Positions 7,163 through 15,594 of a stretch of DNA of 19,523 bases are shown in pieces. Under the pieces are notes generated by a model, which saw only the letters and a program-made list of their open reading frames with translations, had not been told where the DNA came from and did not search any database. The translations under genes and the position numbers were made by a program. Within the stretch, counting starts at the first letter, position 1; each line of letters opens with the position of its first letter. The stretch is from an uncultured Bacilli bacterium (GTDB lineage: Bacteria; Bacillota_I; Bacilli_A; RF39; UBA660), in NCBI GenBank assembly GCA_949879835.1, contig CATLBU010000007.1:1-19523 (forward strand). The letters are read 5' to 3'.

Positions 7163-9700
7163 CTATTTTACCTTTTCTTTTAACTCATATAAAATATTTA
7201 AAGCCTCCATTGGTGTAATTTCTAAGGGATTTAGATCCTTGATTCTTTTTTCTAATTCAGATTCTTTAGGTTGTATAAATTCTTCTAGTGGAAGACTCTC
7301 TTGTATCTTATAATCTCTTTTCTGTTCCTTTTTTTCATACACTTGTAAAATATTACTAGCACGTTTTACCAATGTTTCTGGAAGGGTCGCTAATTTCGCA
7401 ACATGAATTCCATAACTTTTATCAATACTTCCTTCTTTTACTTTGTGCAAAAATGTAATTTTTCCATCTTCTTCGTGTGCAGAAACATGTACATTTTTCA
7501 AGTGATCCAATGTATCTTCTAAATCTGTTAATTCATGATAATGTGTTGAAAACAATGTCTTTGCATGAATATTTGTATGAATATATTCAATAATCGATTG
7601 TGCAAGAGCCATTCCATCAAAGGTTGCTGTACCACGACCTAATTCATCAAACAAAATTAAACTTTTCTCTGTCGCATTTGAAATAGCATAAGCAGCTTCG
7701 TTCATTTCTACCATAAAAGTGGATTCCCCACTTACTAAATCATCACTCGCTCCTATTCTTGTAAAGATAGCATCAAAAATTGGAATTTTGGCATAACTAG
7801 CCGGAACAAAGGAACCAATCTGTGCCATAATAATTGTAATGGCAAGTTCTCTCATATAAGTAGATTTTCCGGCCATGTTTGGACCTGTAATTAATAAAAT
7901 ATCTGTATTTTTGTCCATAATAATATCATTTTTAACAAATTCGTCATGAATAACTTTTTCTACTACAGGATGACGATTATCTAAAATTTTAATCTCTTGA
8001 TCTTGACTAATAATTGGTCGGATATAGTGATTTTCTTCGGCAACTGTTGTAAAGGATTGTAATACGTCAATTTCACTTATAATCTTTGCAATTTCCTGTA
8101 ATTTAGGAATATATTCTTTTATTTTATTTCTAATTTCTACAAATAATTTATATTCTAAATCGATGATTTTTTCTTCAGCATTTAAAATTAAAGCTTCCTT
8201 TTCTTTTAATATTGGACTAATATATCTTTCGCTATTTGCAAGCGTTTGCCTTCTTTCATAGCCGTATTCTTCCTTGACTAAATCTGTATTCCCCTTTGAA
8301 ATTTCAATATAATATCCAAACACTCGGTTATAACCTACTTTTAAATTCTTAATACCTGTTCGTTCTTTCTCTTCGGCTTCAAAACGAGCTACAAAGTCTT
8401 TTCCGCCTTTTCTTAATTCTTTTAACTCATCTAATTCTTTGTGATACCCTTCTTTAATTAAATATCCTTCTTTAATGGAAATTGGAGGATTTTCATAAAT
8501 ACTTTCTTCTAGCAATTGATACAATTCATCTAAAGGTTCAAAATTTTTATTAAATTTGATTTGTTCCAGTAAATCGTGAATTCCTGGTAAAACTTTTAAT
8601 GAATTTTTTAATTGTAATAAATCCTTTGCATTGGCATTTCCAAAAGCAATACGACCACTTAAACGTTCCAAGTCATAGACTTCAAAAAGTAAATTGGATA
8701 ATTCTTCTTTTAAAATAAATTCTTGTAATAATGTATCAACAGTATCATAACGTTTTTCTATTTCTTTTTTATTAATCAATGGATTTTCTATCATATTTTT
8801 TAACATTCTAGATCCCATTGCTGTCTTGGTTTTATCTAGTAACCAAATTAATGAATAATTTCTTTGTTTTAAACGAAGTGTTTCTGTTAACTCTAAATTT
8901 CGTTTGGTGTGAATATTCATCTTTAAATAATTCTTATTTTCTTTAATAACTGCCTTTTGTAAATGACTTAAGTCTCTTTTTTGAGTACTGTTAATATAAG
9001 TTAGTAGATGTTTTATTGTTTCAATATATCGAATATCTCCAATTTCTTCATAAATATACTGATATTCCTTTTTTGTTTCTATATCATCACAAATAGTTAC
9101 AGTTAGTTTAAATTGGTTTTTTAGTAAAGACACAATATTCTTATCTATTTTACTGTTTAATACAACTTCTTTTATATGAAGGTCCACTACCTCACTAACG
9201 ACTTTACTAATATTATGTTCTAACATAGTTGTATTGATTTCCCCTGTAGAAATATCTGCATAACTAATAACATAAGCATGATTGAAATCCATTATATTTC
9301 CAATATAATTATTTTCAAATTCTACTAGGGATTCGTTCATAATTGTTCCTTTACTAATAATTTGAATAATATCCCTTTTTACAATTCCCTTTGAACTGCC
9401 AGCTTCTTCCAATTGTTCACAAATTCCAATTTTATATCCCTTGTCTACTAATTTATCAATATAAACATCTGCGGCATGATGAGGAATTCCACACATAGGA
9501 ATTCTTTCTTTTAAACCAGCATTTTTTCCAGTTAGTGTTAATTCTAATTCATGGGATACCAAAATAGCATCTTCAAAAAACATTTCATAGAAATCTCCCA
9601 AACGAAAAAATAGAATGATATCTTCATTTTTTTCTTTGATTTCTAAATATTGCCTCATCATAGGGGTAACTTTATTAATATCCACTTCACTTCGTTTCAT
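7163..9700 (-). CDS. mutS: DNA mismatch repair protein MutS
   Basis: Recognises base mismatches and small loops and starts mismatch repair. 845 residues from the ATG at 9700, chosen because AGGTGG lies 7 nt upstream and MKRSEVDINKVTPMMRQYLE aligns with normal MutS starts; a longer reading to 9736 adds an unsupported tail. The mismatch-reading Phe-Tyr-Glu is at 37-39 (GDFYEM), Walker A GPNMAGKST near 606-614 and Walker B/D-loop LILFDELGRGTATFDG near 678-693. The C-terminus (about 790-845) is a helical, charged tail with a helix-turn-helix-like end. Length is typical. mutL does not follow, as it commonly does in Firmicutes; the next genes are a membrane protein and a nucleotidyltransferase. Confidence 0.97.
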   Translation of the reverse strand: MKRSEVDINKVTPMMRQYLEIKEKNEDIILFFRLGDFYEMFFEDAILVSHELELTLTGKNAGLKERIPMCGIPHHAADVYIDKLVDKGYKIGICEQLEEAGSSKGIVKRDIIQIISKGTIMNESLVEFENNYIGNIMDFNHAYVISYADISTGEINTTMLEHNISKVVSEVVDLHIKEVVLNSKIDKNIVSLLKNQFKLTVTICDDIETKKEYQYIYEEIGDIRYIETIKHLLTYINSTQKRDLSHLQKAVIKENKNYLKMNIHTKRNLELTETLRLKQRNYSLIWLLDKTKTAMGSRMLKNMIENPLINKKEIEKRYDTVDTLLQEFILKEELSNLLFEVYDLERLSGRIAFGNANAKDLLQLKNSLKVLPGIHDLLEQIKFNKNFEPLDELYQLLEESIYENPPISIKEGYLIKEGYHKELDELKELRKGGKDFVARFEAEEKERTGIKNLKVGYNRVFGYYIEISKGNTDLVKEEYGYERRQTLANSERYISPILKEKEALILNAEEKIIDLEYKLFVEIRNKIKEYIPKLQEIAKIISEIDVLQSFTTVAEENHYIRPIISQDQEIKILDNRHPVVEKVIHDEFVKNDIIMDKNTDILLITGPNMAGKSTYMRELAITIIMAQIGSFVPASYAKIPIFDAIFTRIGASDDLVSGESTFMVEMNEAAYAISNATEKSLILFDELGRGTATFDGMALAQSIIEYIHTNIHAKTLFSTHYHELTDLEDTLDHLKNVHVSAHEEDGKITFLHKVKEGSIDKSYGIHVAKLATLPETLVKRASNILQVYEKKEQKRDYKIQESLPLEEFIQPKESELEKRIKDLNPLEITPMEALNILYELKEKVK

Positions 9701-9724
9701 TCTACCACCTATTTCTATTTTATC

Positions 9725-9760
9725 AAAAAAAAACAAATAAGTCTATTAAACGATTTGTTT
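9725..9760 (-). terminator. Terminator after the DUF308-like gene
   Basis: On the minus strand AAACAAAT pairs with ATTTGTTT and is followed by a run of T (A run 9725-9733 on the plus strand). It starts about 4 nt after the stop of the DUF308-like gene and lies between it and mutS, so mutS probably has its own promoter or relies on read-through. Confidence 0.75.
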
Positions 9761-9763
9761 CTC

Positions 9764-10315
9764 CTATTTAATAAATTCTACATCTTTTACTTTCTTTTTA
9801 ATATTAATATTATTTATAATATCTAGGATAGCATAGATCATTAGAAAAATACCAATCAATTTTGTAATTGCAATCACTCCTCCAAAAGGGTTAAATACTA
9901 GAAGTACTCCTAATATTAAAGTAACAATTGTAACTACTACTACTGAAATATCCCAAGCATTTGTAAGGGTTTTTAAAGAATATAAATATTGCAATTTAAA
10001 AGCAGCAGATATAATCATATAAATTCCTATTAAAAGAGGAATAATAGAAGCGATGATTGTAGGATTGAAAAAGAGAATAAGAGCAGGAATCATAATAATA
10101 ATTCCAACTGCAATATTTAAATTATTAGGATTTTCCTTATTACTAAAAGCGTTTACAATACTATTTAAGCCTGTTAATAATAAAATAATACCTAGTAAAA
10201 ATGAAATGGTTTTTACGGTTGTATCTGGTTTGATAAAAATAAAGATTCCAAACAATAAGATAATTATTGAAGTAACAATATTTTTACTAGTTCCTTTTTT
10301 TAACATGTCTTTCAT
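9764..10315 (-). CDS. DUF308/HdeD-like six-helix membrane protein
   Basis: 183 residues, almost entirely hydrophobic, made of three similar helix-hairpin units (about 12-56, 66-110, 124-170). Each has the pattern of a helix, an N-P or K-P turn, then a Gly-rich helix ending in an amphipathic stretch. This three-fold repeat is what DUF308/HdeD family proteins look like; HdeD in Escherichia coli is linked to acid resistance, but the role here is unknown. The start at 10315 is set by AGGAGG 6 nt upstream; an ATG further upstream at 10348 has no such site. It has its own terminator and a -10-like TATAAT upstream, so it is likely monocistronic. Confidence 0.75.
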   Translation of the reverse strand: MKDMLKKGTSKNIVTSIIILLFGIFIFIKPDTTVKTISFLLGIILLLTGLNSIVNAFSNKENPNNLNIAVGIIIMIPALILFFNPTIIASIIPLLIGIYMIISAAFKLQYLYSLKTLTNAWDISVVVVTIVTLILGVLLVFNPFGGVIAITKLIGIFLMIYAILDIINNINIKKKVKDVEFIK

Positions 10316-10348
10316 ATAATGCCTCCTAGCATACAATTTACTAATCAT

Positions 10349-10354
10349 ATTATA
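10349..10354 (-). promoter_or_regulatory. -10 box of the DUF308-like gene
   Basis: A perfect TATAAT on the minus strand, about 34 nt upstream of the ATG at 10315. The -35 region 16-18 bp further upstream is poor (TATTCA/ATTCAA), so this promoter is less certain than others in the window. Confidence 0.4.
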
Positions 10355-10428
10355 TCATAGATTTTCATTTTTGAATATTTTATTTAATCAGGGTTTTGAT
10401 GATATTTTAAATCCTAGATATTTTCCAC

Positions 10429-10457
10429 AAAAAAACATTCTTTCATTGGAAGAATGC
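10429..10457 (-). terminator. Terminator of the coiled-coil/zinc-ribbon gene
   Basis: On the minus strand CATTCTT and AAGAATG pair around a 7-nt loop and lead into seven T. It starts 2 nt after the stop codon of the upstream gene. Confidence 0.8.
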
Positions 10458-10459
10458 TT

Positions 10460-10996
10460 CTATTTTATCTTTTGTTTTCCTCTATCCTCTAAATTTCTAT
10501 CAATGGCAACACTTACTTGAATTCGGGTATTAAAATCATCTATAAATTCTTCTGTTGACATTTCAGGATATTGTTTAAAGATTTCATTTGTAATCATTCT
10601 CATGATCTCAAATTTTGCTATGTATTCAGGATCATATTCGTTAGAATAGAGATTGTTCAAGTAATTACGAGCATAAATATACTTACCATTCAAAGCTTCC
10701 ATTTCCATACGATTTAATTTTTTATCACATAGTAGGCAACGACAAACAATATTATCATCGGCACGAATTCCATTGACACCTAAATAAACTCCAATATGAT
10801 TACATTGAGCTTGAAATTCTGCATATTCTTTTTCAGCTTGTGCTAATTGAGCATATATATCTTCTAAAACTCCTCCAAGTTGTTGTTGATAGTTCGCATT
10901 TTGAGCATTAAGGTTTTCCTGAAGTTGTTTATAGTCAATATTTAAATCCAAAGAATCTTGCACCAATTTTTCTTCATAATCAATATGTATAGCCAT
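10460..10996 (-). CDS. Coiled-coil and zinc-ribbon-like protein of unknown function
   Basis: 178 residues. The N-terminal 25-65 is Gln/Glu/Ala-rich and probably a coiled coil. A compact cysteine cluster follows: Cys65, His67, Cys85, Cys87, Cys90 (C-x-H ... C-x-C-x2-C), as in a small zinc ribbon. The C-terminal third is helical and ends basic. I do not recognise a named family. The start at 10996 is chosen because AAAGGGGG lies just upstream; the in-frame start at 11023 would need to cover that site. It has its own promoter and terminator. A cytosolic adaptor or nucleic-acid/protein-binding role is possible but is not shown by the sequence. Confidence 0.8.
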   Translation of the reverse strand: MAIHIDYEEKLVQDSLDLNIDYKQLQENLNAQNANYQQQLGGVLEDIYAQLAQAEKEYAEFQAQCNHIGVYLGVNGIRADDNIVCRCLLCDKKLNRMEMEALNGKYIYARNYLNNLYSNEYDPEYIAKFEIMRMITNEIFKQYPEMSTEEFIDDFNTRIQVSVAIDRNLEDRGKQKIK

Positions 10997-11027
10997 AAAA
11001 TATCCCCCTTTATAAAAAAACAAATTT

Positions 11028-11056
11028 AGAATATCATACTTTTAAGATATAATCAA
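11028..11056 (-). promoter_or_regulatory. Promoter of the zinc-ribbon gene
   Basis: On the minus strand TTGATT (11051-11056) and TATTCT (11028-11033) lie 17 bp apart. The predicted start is near 11021, about 25 nt before the ATG. The -10 region shares 13 bases (TTAGAATATCATA) with the palindrome at the left end of the window. Confidence 0.5.
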
Positions 11057-11128
11057 TATAATTTGCTATATTTTATTTATTTTGTATTGATTTCATCTAT
11101 ACAAAAGACTAGTTGTTTATGATTAAGC

Positions 11129-12880
11129 TTATTTATTAAACATTACCCGAAGATCTTCTATTTTCTTATGAAGTACTTTTATAGAATACTCTATGTATTT
11201 GCCATTTTCTAAATCAATATCCAAATATTGTAATGCTTGTTTAATTGACACCCGATTTCCAAGAGTTAAAAATTTTTTATATTTGGTGACCATATTTGGT
11301 TCATTATTTAAAATTCTATATGCTATATCGGTAGCAAGTGCAGTCCCAATAGAATATTGATACAAATAGTAAGTATCTTGCATAATAAAATGAGGGATCT
11401 TACACCAGCCATATTTTACATTATCATCATACGTAATATCCTCCCCATTATATTTCTTACTTAAATCCATATATAACTGATTTAAATATTCACTAGAAAT
11501 ATTCATTCCTTTACTAAGTTCATTGATAACATTGTGTTCAAACTCCGTTAGCATAACTTGACCAAATAAAGAATTCCCTAAATTACTAATTATATTGTTC
11601 ACAATATAAATTTTTTCTTCTGGATTAGTAGTATGTTTTATCATATATTCATTCACTAAAATTTCATTTACTTTAGAAGCTATTTCTGTAAGAAAATAAC
11701 TAAATTCGAAATATTCAAAAGGATTATTCATTTTAGAATACCAGGTATGGATTGCATGTCCAATTTCATGAGCTAGCGTTCTAACAGAATGAATAGAATG
11801 ATTATAATTAATCAGGATATAGGGCACTCCTACATAAGAGATACAGGTAAAAGACATCATTCTTTTATTGTTTTTTGGATAAATATCTACCCAACCTTCA
11901 TTAAACATTTTATCAATTTGTTTAGTATAGTCTTCTCCTAATATATGAAGGGCACTTTTGATTATTTTAATAGATTTCTCTAAAGGATACTCTATTTTAG
12001 GAATATTACAAATTGACATAGAAGAATCATATATATGATATTCTTTTAACCCTAATATATCTTTTTTTAATTTTGTATATTTATGCATTACCCATAGATT
12101 TTTATTAATCTTTTGAATTAATTTATCTAAAATTTGATTTGGTAACTCTAATTCATATAATTTTTTAGATAATAGTGTTTCATATTTTTCTTGCTTGCTA
12201 AGTTGTATATCCTGTTTTAGTTTCGATATATACAAATCTGATAAAAGATTGCTTACTAAAGCATATGAATTGGTATAAGTATCATATACTTTTTTTCGAT
12301 TTTCTTGTTTTTTATCGATTACTAAATCCGGATAATTGTTTCGATCTACTACTTTCTTTTGTCCGTCTATTTCTACATTTTCAAATTTTATGGTATTAGA
12401 AAATAAAGACTGGTAGGTCTGCCTTATAATATTTAAACGAGTTGCATAATCAGAAATAGAGGTATTAGGAATATGCTCTTTTCTTCTTAAAATCAATTCT
12501 ATATATCGATGGTAATGAGAAAGATCCTTATCTTTTAAATATTTCTTAACCAATTTATTATTTTCAATCATTTTATTTTCAAAATGATTTTTTTGTTTTT
12601 GAATAACGCTATATAGATTTAATGCATCATCCAACATTTGTTTATATTGCCTTAATTTTGAGTCTATATCTAAATGTCTTTTAGGATAACAATATACTCT
12701 CTCAATCAATAAATCTATTTCAATTTTATGTTTTAAATAATTGGAAAAATTCTGTTCATTATCTAAGAATGCAGAGGATAACGATTCCAAATTTTGAATT
12801 TTGCTTAATAAAATATCATACTCTTTTTTCCATGCTTTATCATCTACATATAAATGAGTAAGATCCCAATCTATTTTCAT
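11129..12880 (-). CDS. pepF: M3-family oligoendopeptidase (PepF-like)
   Basis: Zinc metallopeptidase that in its family cuts short peptides in the cytosol. 583 residues, about 20 shorter than the usual PepF. The zinc site is complete: HEIGH with His371, Glu372 and His375, third ligand Glu399 in FLTEIAS, preceded by the family's substrate-pocket region (NNKRMMSFTCISYVGVPYI, near 337-355). The N-terminal 250 residues are the helical lid domain and are divergent. No signal peptide. AAAGGAGA lies 9 nt before the ATG. It follows the Clp-like ATPase gene by 36 nt with no terminator between, so the two are probably co-transcribed. It could help dispose of peptides released by that ATPase system, but this is inference. 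Confidence 0.9.
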   Translation of the reverse strand: MKIDWDLTHLYVDDKAWKKEYDILLSKIQNLESLSSAFLDNEQNFSNYLKHKIEIDLLIERVYCYPKRHLDIDSKLRQYKQMLDDALNLYSVIQKQKNHFENKMIENNKLVKKYLKDKDLSHYHRYIELILRRKEHIPNTSISDYATRLNIIRQTYQSLFSNTIKFENVEIDGQKKVVDRNNYPDLVIDKKQENRKKVYDTYTNSYALVSNLLSDLYISKLKQDIQLSKQEKYETLLSKKLYELELPNQILDKLIQKINKNLWVMHKYTKLKKDILGLKEYHIYDSSMSICNIPKIEYPLEKSIKIIKSALHILGEDYTKQIDKMFNEGWVDIYPKNNKRMMSFTCISYVGVPYILINYNHSIHSVRTLAHEIGHAIHTWYSKMNNPFEYFEFSYFLTEIASKVNEILVNEYMIKHTTNPEEKIYIVNNIISNLGNSLFGQVMLTEFEHNVINELSKGMNISSEYLNQLYMDLSKKYNGEDITYDDNVKYGWCKIPHFIMQDTYYLYQYSIGTALATDIAYRILNNEPNMVTKYKKFLTLGNRVSIKQALQYLDIDLENGKYIEYSIKVLHKKIEDLRVMFNK

Positions 12881-12916
12881 ATACCATTATCTCCTTTATC
12901 TTTTACTATAGCAATT

Positions 12917-14644
12917 TTATTTCAGTTTCAATCTTAATTGTTTTGCGGATTCTTCCCGTTTATCTTTTGATAATCTTTCCTCATAATAAATAGCATTTAC
13001 TATATCTTCCTCTCTTAAATATTTTGACGAATTTAAAGCTGCATAAGAAAATGCCATTTCTAATAGAGTTAAAGGTAATTCTGGTCTACTTGTTATAAAT
13101 AAAGAGTTTTGATTCTCTCTATTACTAACTTCAATTAAATGATGCAATACTACATTTGTAGTATCCTCATTAAACGGATAAAGTACTCTTGTTTGATTTT
13201 CTATTAAAGGAATTGTTCCTTTTAATATATCTTTAGTTACCTCTATACTTGGTTCATCAATATAAATAGGATAAAATCTTCTGCAAAGGGCAGCATCTTT
13301 TATCATATACTTTTCATATTCATATTGAGTTGTTGATCCAATTATCTTAATAGCTCCTCTATCAATATGTGGTTTTAACATATTTGCAACATCATTAACA
13401 TCATGTTCTGTAGCGCCTGCCCCCATAATAGTATGGATTTCATCAATAAAAAGAATGATATCTGGATGTTGTAATAATTCTTTCACTAATTTTGACATTC
13501 TTTTTTCTAAATCTCCTCGATATTGCGAACCTGCAAGTAAACTCTCCATTGTTAGCTGAAATATCTTTCGATTTTTCAAAATGTCTGGAACTGTTCCATT
13601 CATCAAGCAATTAGCGAAACCTTCAACAATTGCCGTTTTTCCAACACCAGGATTTCCAATTAAAATAGGAGATTTTTTAGGCGAGATAATTACTAATTCT
13701 ATTTTTTCAATTTCTTTTTCTCTAGATATCGCTGGATTGGTAATAAATTTCTGCAATGTCATATTAAAAGCGTATTGATTCAAAAAATCAGATTTTACCT
13801 CAAAGGGATTGTGTTGCTCAGGAGTTTCCATCGTATTAGGTTCATCATATTCTACACTTTCTATATTTTCACCTTTGTTTTCATAATTTTCACCTTTGTT
13901 TTCATAAAAGTATAATTGCCTTGCTGCTAAATATTTGGAAATATCTGTTAATGTTGAATCATCAGATTCTTGAATAAATCTTAATTCTAATTTTAATTCC
14001 TCTTTTAATTGAAGAAATTCACTATCTGAAAGGTCTTTATTTTCTAATTTTGATCGTATTAAATCAAAAAACAAGTCTTTATTTTTAAAATATAAACAAG
14101 AATCTTGTATATAATTAATCATTTCTTTACAAAATTTACTTTCTTCCTTTTTGTTCTCAAATCTAGAAATCTCGTAATAATTAAAGTCTGTTATACTCTT
14201 TACTAAATCAAAATAAATATCTTTTTCCTGAAATAAAGAATAAGTTTTACGAAAAAACTCCATTATAAAATCATAGTCAGATTGTAAATGATAGCATTTA
14301 ATTCCATCATAAAACAGTTGTAAATATTTTCTAAATTGTTCTATTTGTTCATTTTGTGTTAAGTCAAATTCATCTTTTATTGAAATAGCTACATAATAAT
14401 AATCTTTAATTCTATTTTCATCTGGAAATAAAAAATATTTTGAATTATCTATTGAATCAATTAGTAAAGTTGTAATCATAATATAGATTTCGTCATTATT
14501 AAATTCTTTTATGAAATTTAAATCACATATTTGACTAGATAACAGTCTTCGTCTATCTGCTGAATGCTTATATTCTTTGGTTAATATTTTGTTATAAATA
14601 TCTTTCAACATTTCATAATATCGACTTGCTTCTTTTTCCATCAT
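12917..14644 (-). CDS. Single-ring Clp-type AAA+ ATPase with novel N-terminal region
   Basis: 575 residues. About 285-560 match the first AAA+ domain (D1) of ClpA/B/C: NPAISREKEIEK entry, Walker A GNPGVGKT (330-337), pore-loop QYRGDLEKRM with Tyr375, Walker B IILFIDEIH (396-404), sensor GSTT (437-439) and arginine fingers DAALCRRF (450-457). The protein ends right after the D1 small domain: no second ring, no middle coiled coil and no ClpP-docking loop. Residues 1-245 are helical and resemble no Clp N-domain I know. A linker holds a perfect 7-residue duplication (247-260). The ATG at 14644 is preceded by GGAGG; an upstream GTG abuts that site and is rejected. Likely a hexameric remodelling ATPase; partners unknown. 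Confidence 0.85.
   Translation of the reverse strand: MMEKEASRYYEMLKDIYNKILTKEYKHSADRRRLLSSQICDLNFIKEFNNDEIYIMITTLLIDSIDNSKYFLFPDENRIKDYYYVAISIKDEFDLTQNEQIEQFRKYLQLFYDGIKCYHLQSDYDFIMEFFRKTYSLFQEKDIYFDLVKSITDFNYYEISRFENKKEESKFCKEMINYIQDSCLYFKNKDLFFDLIRSKLENKDLSDSEFLQLKEELKLELRFIQESDDSTLTDISKYLAARQLYFYENKGENYENKGENIESVEYDEPNTMETPEQHNPFEVKSDFLNQYAFNMTLQKFITNPAISREKEIEKIELVIISPKKSPILIGNPGVGKTAIVEGFANCLMNGTVPDILKNRKIFQLTMESLLAGSQYRGDLEKRMSKLVKELLQHPDIILFIDEIHTIMGAGATEHDVNDVANMLKPHIDRGAIKIIGSTTQYEYEKYMIKDAALCRRFYPIYIDEPSIEVTKDILKGTIPLIENQTRVLYPFNEDTTNVVLHHLIEVSNRENQNSLFITSRPELPLTLLEMAFSYAALNSSKYLREEDIVNAIYYEERLSKDKREESAKQLRLKLK
13866..13907. repeat. 21-bp perfect tandem duplication inside the AAA+ gene
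   Basis: Two identical, adjacent 21-base units (13866-13886 and 13887-13907) keep the reading frame and encode YENKGEN twice. They lie in the acidic linker between the unknown N-terminal region and the AAA+ domain, where length change is likely tolerated. Confidence 0.9.
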
Positions 14645-14670
14645 TAGTATCACCCTCCGAATTAAAACAT

Positions 14671-14699
14671 ATTATATCATTTATACTAAAATTAGTCAT
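14671..14699 (-). promoter_or_regulatory. Promoter of the AAA+ gene
   Basis: On the minus strand ATGACT (14694-14699) and a perfect TATAAT (14671-14676) are separated by 17 bp. The start near 14664 leaves about 20 nt before the ATG, enough for the GGAGG site. It lies just after the terminator of the upstream gene, so the ATPase and M3 peptidase form their own transcription unit. Confidence 0.65.
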
Positions 14700-14720
14700 T
14701 ATTTTGTATGAAATTTCATG

Positions 14721-14744
14721 AAAAAACTAACTATTTCTAGTTAG
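14721..14744 (-). terminator. Terminator overlapping the stop of the 285-residue protein gene
   Basis: On the minus strand CTAACTA pairs with TAGTTAG around a GAAA loop, followed by six T. The TAG stop codon of the upstream gene lies at the loop edge, so the last codons are part of the hairpin. Confidence 0.7.
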
Positions 14745-15594
14745 CTGGTTCAGTTGGATCGTTTGCTTGTTCTTTTTTCTGTTTGACTAATTCCTTTATA
14801 ACATCATACATTTTTTCCTCTACATCATCTTTCTCTAATCCTAAAATCTCATTCGCACTAATATTGGTATTGAATTTTAAATACGGTTCAAAAGCCTCTT
14901 CCTTTTTTCCTAGTAACAAGTTAAATTTAACTTGGCAGACCCGTTTATCTATCACATGTTTAAATTGTCCTATGGATCCATGTGTTGCAATCGTACTTTG
15001 GATTTGTTCGATAATCGATGGTTTATCGATATTGGATACTTGCCCATTTACTTTCTGTCTTGCTTTAATAGGTTCCATTCCTGGTAATTCTATCATTTGA
15101 TGAATGAGTTCCCCAAAGAATAAATTTTCAGTTGTTTCTCTTATTTCATTATCTGTCGAATATAGAATCGGATTAAACGAATCATATTCTAAGGAATCTG
15201 TCATTTGGTTATGAAAGTTTTGCCTTATACTTTTTGATTTACTAATTAGGGTAAAAGCAAATCTTTCTATTGAGGATAATGTTTTTGGAAAATATTTTAA
15301 TTGATGAATTTTATATTGTTTAAATTCTTCATCCTGATTTAATAATTTCATAAAATTATCAAATGAATTAATTGCTTGTTCCTCTGTATACATACCCTTT
15401 GTTTTTAAAAACTGATTGAAGATTTCTTTTGTTCCATATCTTAAAATTTCTTCTAAGGTATATATTTCTAAAATCGATAGTTTATAGGTTTCTTCATCAT
15501 ATAACTTTTGAACACGGATTCTAAATTCCTCTTCGGAATTATATTTCATTATAAACTTATTAATAATTGTTGACTGTTTATCATTAAATTGCAT
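14737..15594 (-). CDS. Helical protein of unknown function next to the AAA+ ATPase
   Basis: 285 residues, soluble, mostly helical by eye, rich in Lys, Glu, Ile and Asn; no signal peptide, no membrane segment and only one Cys, so no metal cluster. The C-terminal 15 residues (QKKEQANDPTEPAN) look disordered. I recognise no family and see no catalytic motif. AAGGGGG lies 7 nt before the ATG, similar to the site of the zinc-ribbon gene. It is directly upstream of the Clp-like ATPase gene, but a hairpin terminator and a new promoter separate them. A role as substrate or adaptor of that ATPase is possible from position alone. Confidence 0.8.
   Translation of the reverse strand: MQFNDKQSTIINKFIMKYNSEEEFRIRVQKLYDEETYKLSILEIYTLEEILRYGTKEIFNQFLKTKGMYTEEQAINSFDNFMKLLNQDEEFKQYKIHQLKYFPKTLSSIERFAFTLISKSKSIRQNFHNQMTDSLEYDSFNPILYSTDNEIRETTENLFFGELIHQMIELPGMEPIKARQKVNGQVSNIDKPSIIEQIQSTIATHGSIGQFKHVIDKRVCQVKFNLLLGKKEEAFEPYLKFNTNISANEILGLEKDDVEEKMYDVIKELVKQKKEQANDPTEPAN

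Noticed and set aside
9701..9736. Longer MutS start
   Set aside because: The AGGTGG ribosome site and the canonical MutS N-terminus both support the ATG at 9700.
10053..10319. Plus-strand open frame of 88 codons
   Set aside because: Antisense to the repeated hydrophobic DUF308-like gene; the apparent hydrophobicity is a mirror of the real gene.
14645..14653. GTG start of the AAA+ gene at 14653
   Set aside because: The GTG abuts the GGAGG site with no spacing; the ATG at 14644 has proper spacing.
14783..15100. Plus-strand open frame of 105 codons
   Set aside because: Shadow of the 285-residue protein gene; Ser/Ile-rich translation typical of antisense frames.
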